Origin: Hirundichthys speculiger
Lineage: Eukaryota > Chordata > Actinopteri > Beloniformes > Exocoetidae
Assembly: GCA_018398805.1 (NCBI GenBank)
Contig: JAGFBZ010002025.1
Span: 248,001 to 312,000 of the forward strand
Direction: 5' to 3'
Length of the DNA stretch: 64,000 nucleotides
Shown here: positions 63,169 to 64,000 of the stretch, piece after piece
Layout of the letters: every line of letters starts with the position of its first letter
How positions within the stretch are numbered: the stretch's first letter is position 1
Position numbers and translations under genes: made by a program
The notes under the pieces: model-generated
Database searches by the model: none
What the model was told of the DNA's origin: nothing
What the model saw: the letters and a program-made list of their open reading frames with translations, nothing else

Positions 63169-64000
63169 CAGGCCCGTCGATAGGGGGGGACAAACGGGTC
63201 TGCTGTCCCGGGCCCAGGGAGAGAGGGGCCCACAACTGGGCCCTCATTAAATTGTGGAATTTAAAAAATGTCAGAATAGTCCTATTTGTGGTGAAAGGAA
63301 AATGCAGCGACAGATCGCCCTCGGAGGCCCCCCTCAATGTGGTTCGGGGCCCCGCACTTGTGGTTCATCTCCCGACCAATCGGGGGCCCCCAGACAACGA
63401 CTGATTAGGAACTAAATGCAACGACACACCGTCTGTCCCCCTGTGGTGAAAGGTAAATGCAGCGACAGATCGCCCTCGGAGTACCCCCTGAACGCGGGGC
63501 ACGGCCCCGTCCCCTCAACCAATTTTGGCTTTGGACTTCAGCCAGCAAAAGTGTATTTAGCGGAAAAATTTAAAGGAAAAATGAAACGAAGTTATCCTTC
63601 CGGTTATGAAAAACGGAAGAAGAAAAAGGAAGAAGCGGCAAAGAGAAAAAGCAAGACACCGGTAAGTGACAGTTCATTTGATAAATTAGGAGTTTGAGTC
63701 TTCAGTGTTGTACAAGTGCAGCTATTAGGCCAAAAGAAAAAAAAAGCTAGGCTATGCGTGAGGATGAGGTCTATTTTCGCTAGCTCGCTGGCTGGCAAAT
63801 GCTAACGAATGCGAACAGTTTCTCTCTCTGCATATATTACCTAACGTTATTACCTCTGGAAACACCACTGTTAACAACAAAACATAGCTGTGTAGTAACA
63901 AATAGTGTTGCTGCTGGCTGCTGCCATGTTTTAACTAATGCAAAATATTCATTTAAACTGCATAAATGAAGCAGTGGTGTTTTAACAACTCTTTTATTAC
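63169..64000 (+). mobile_element. 5' end of a hAT element, continuing beyond the window
   Basis: The element appears to start at CAGGCCCGTCGATAGGGGGG, a CAGG-type hAT terminus with a G run, directly followed by GTCCCGGGCCC. Its 5' region is distinctly GC-richer than the surroundings and contains a direct duplication (TGTGGTGAAAGG onward, 63287-63326 and 63442-63480, offset 155 bases). A transposase-type first exon follows at 63581-63661. The other end and the target duplication are outside the window, so the 5' boundary is provisional. Confidence 0.65.
63581..63661 (+). CDS. First exon of a hAT/ZMYM-like transposase (partial)
   Basis: The 27-codon reading frame starts at an ATG in good context (AAAAATGA) and encodes MKRSYPSGYEKRKKKKEE then AAKRKSKTP, ending at a consensus GTAAGT donor. 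MKRSYPSG followed by a lysine-rich segment is the typical N terminus of the hAT-type proteins annotated in fish as zinc finger MYM or TTF-type proteins, where it probably serves nuclear import. In that family the zinc finger, the dimerisation domain and the RNaseH-like catalytic core follow downstream; here they would lie past 64000. The frame is also open upstream (from 63416), but that part repeats the duplicated leader and is probably untranslated. No stop or frameshift is seen in the exon. Confidence 0.55.

Overview
This window is AT-rich eukaryotic DNA, most likely from a ray-finned fish. Three exons with clean GT/AG splice sites belong to one vertebrate-type gene, the introns are very long, and the interspersed repeats are types common in teleosts: hAT and Tc1/mariner MITEs, a TTAA-flanked MITE, Rex3/RTE-like LINE pieces and a tRNA-derived SINE. 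There is no operon structure, no CRISPR array and no compact coding region.

The only host gene I can support is the 5' half of pdzrn3, on the minus strand. It encodes a RING-type E3 ubiquitin ligase with PDZ domains, also called LNX3. Exon 1 (43472-44185) encodes the RING finger, TRAF-type zinc fingers and the start of a coiled coil. Exon 2 (38898-38984) and exon 3 (36579-36686) encode the first two thirds of PDZ1. All three exon-exon joints I can check keep codon phase 0. Together they give 303 residues, ending just before the expected VNGKDL segment of PDZ1. The remaining exons were not found, so positions 1-36578 are read as intron 3 or later sequence, with the 3' half of the gene lying beyond position 1.

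Positions 1-36578 hold several MITEs: a long foldback element at 1276-1690, a Harbinger-like element at 9648-10051, a hAT with perfect 8-bp duplications at 21227-21868, related elements at 29436 and 33202, and a TA-flanked element at 34694. At least six degraded copies of one teleost repeat family are also present. Two stretches (13880-14190 and 30400-30760) are rich in homeodomain-type sites and have no repeat signature; they are candidate conserved non-coding elements.

Positions 44186-64000 lie upstream of pdzrn3. They begin with a short promoter/5'UTR zone and then contain no supportable host gene. The best structure is at 47050-49335: a minus-strand Rex3/RTE-like LINE fragment is split by a 1.5-kb hAT element, which is itself split by a 0.4-kb TTAA-flanked MITE. 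Further right are a LINE 3' fragment, a SINE, a 55-bp LINE tail stub with 12-bp target duplications, a second copy of the TA-flanked MITE, a dead Tc1-like transposase and, at the right edge, the 5' end of a hAT element whose first coding exon looks intact.

No convincing new multigene system was found. The items most worth following up are the nested transposon stack, the possibly intact hAT at the right edge, the frame-neutral PDZ1 exons of pdzrn3 and the candidate regulatory islands.
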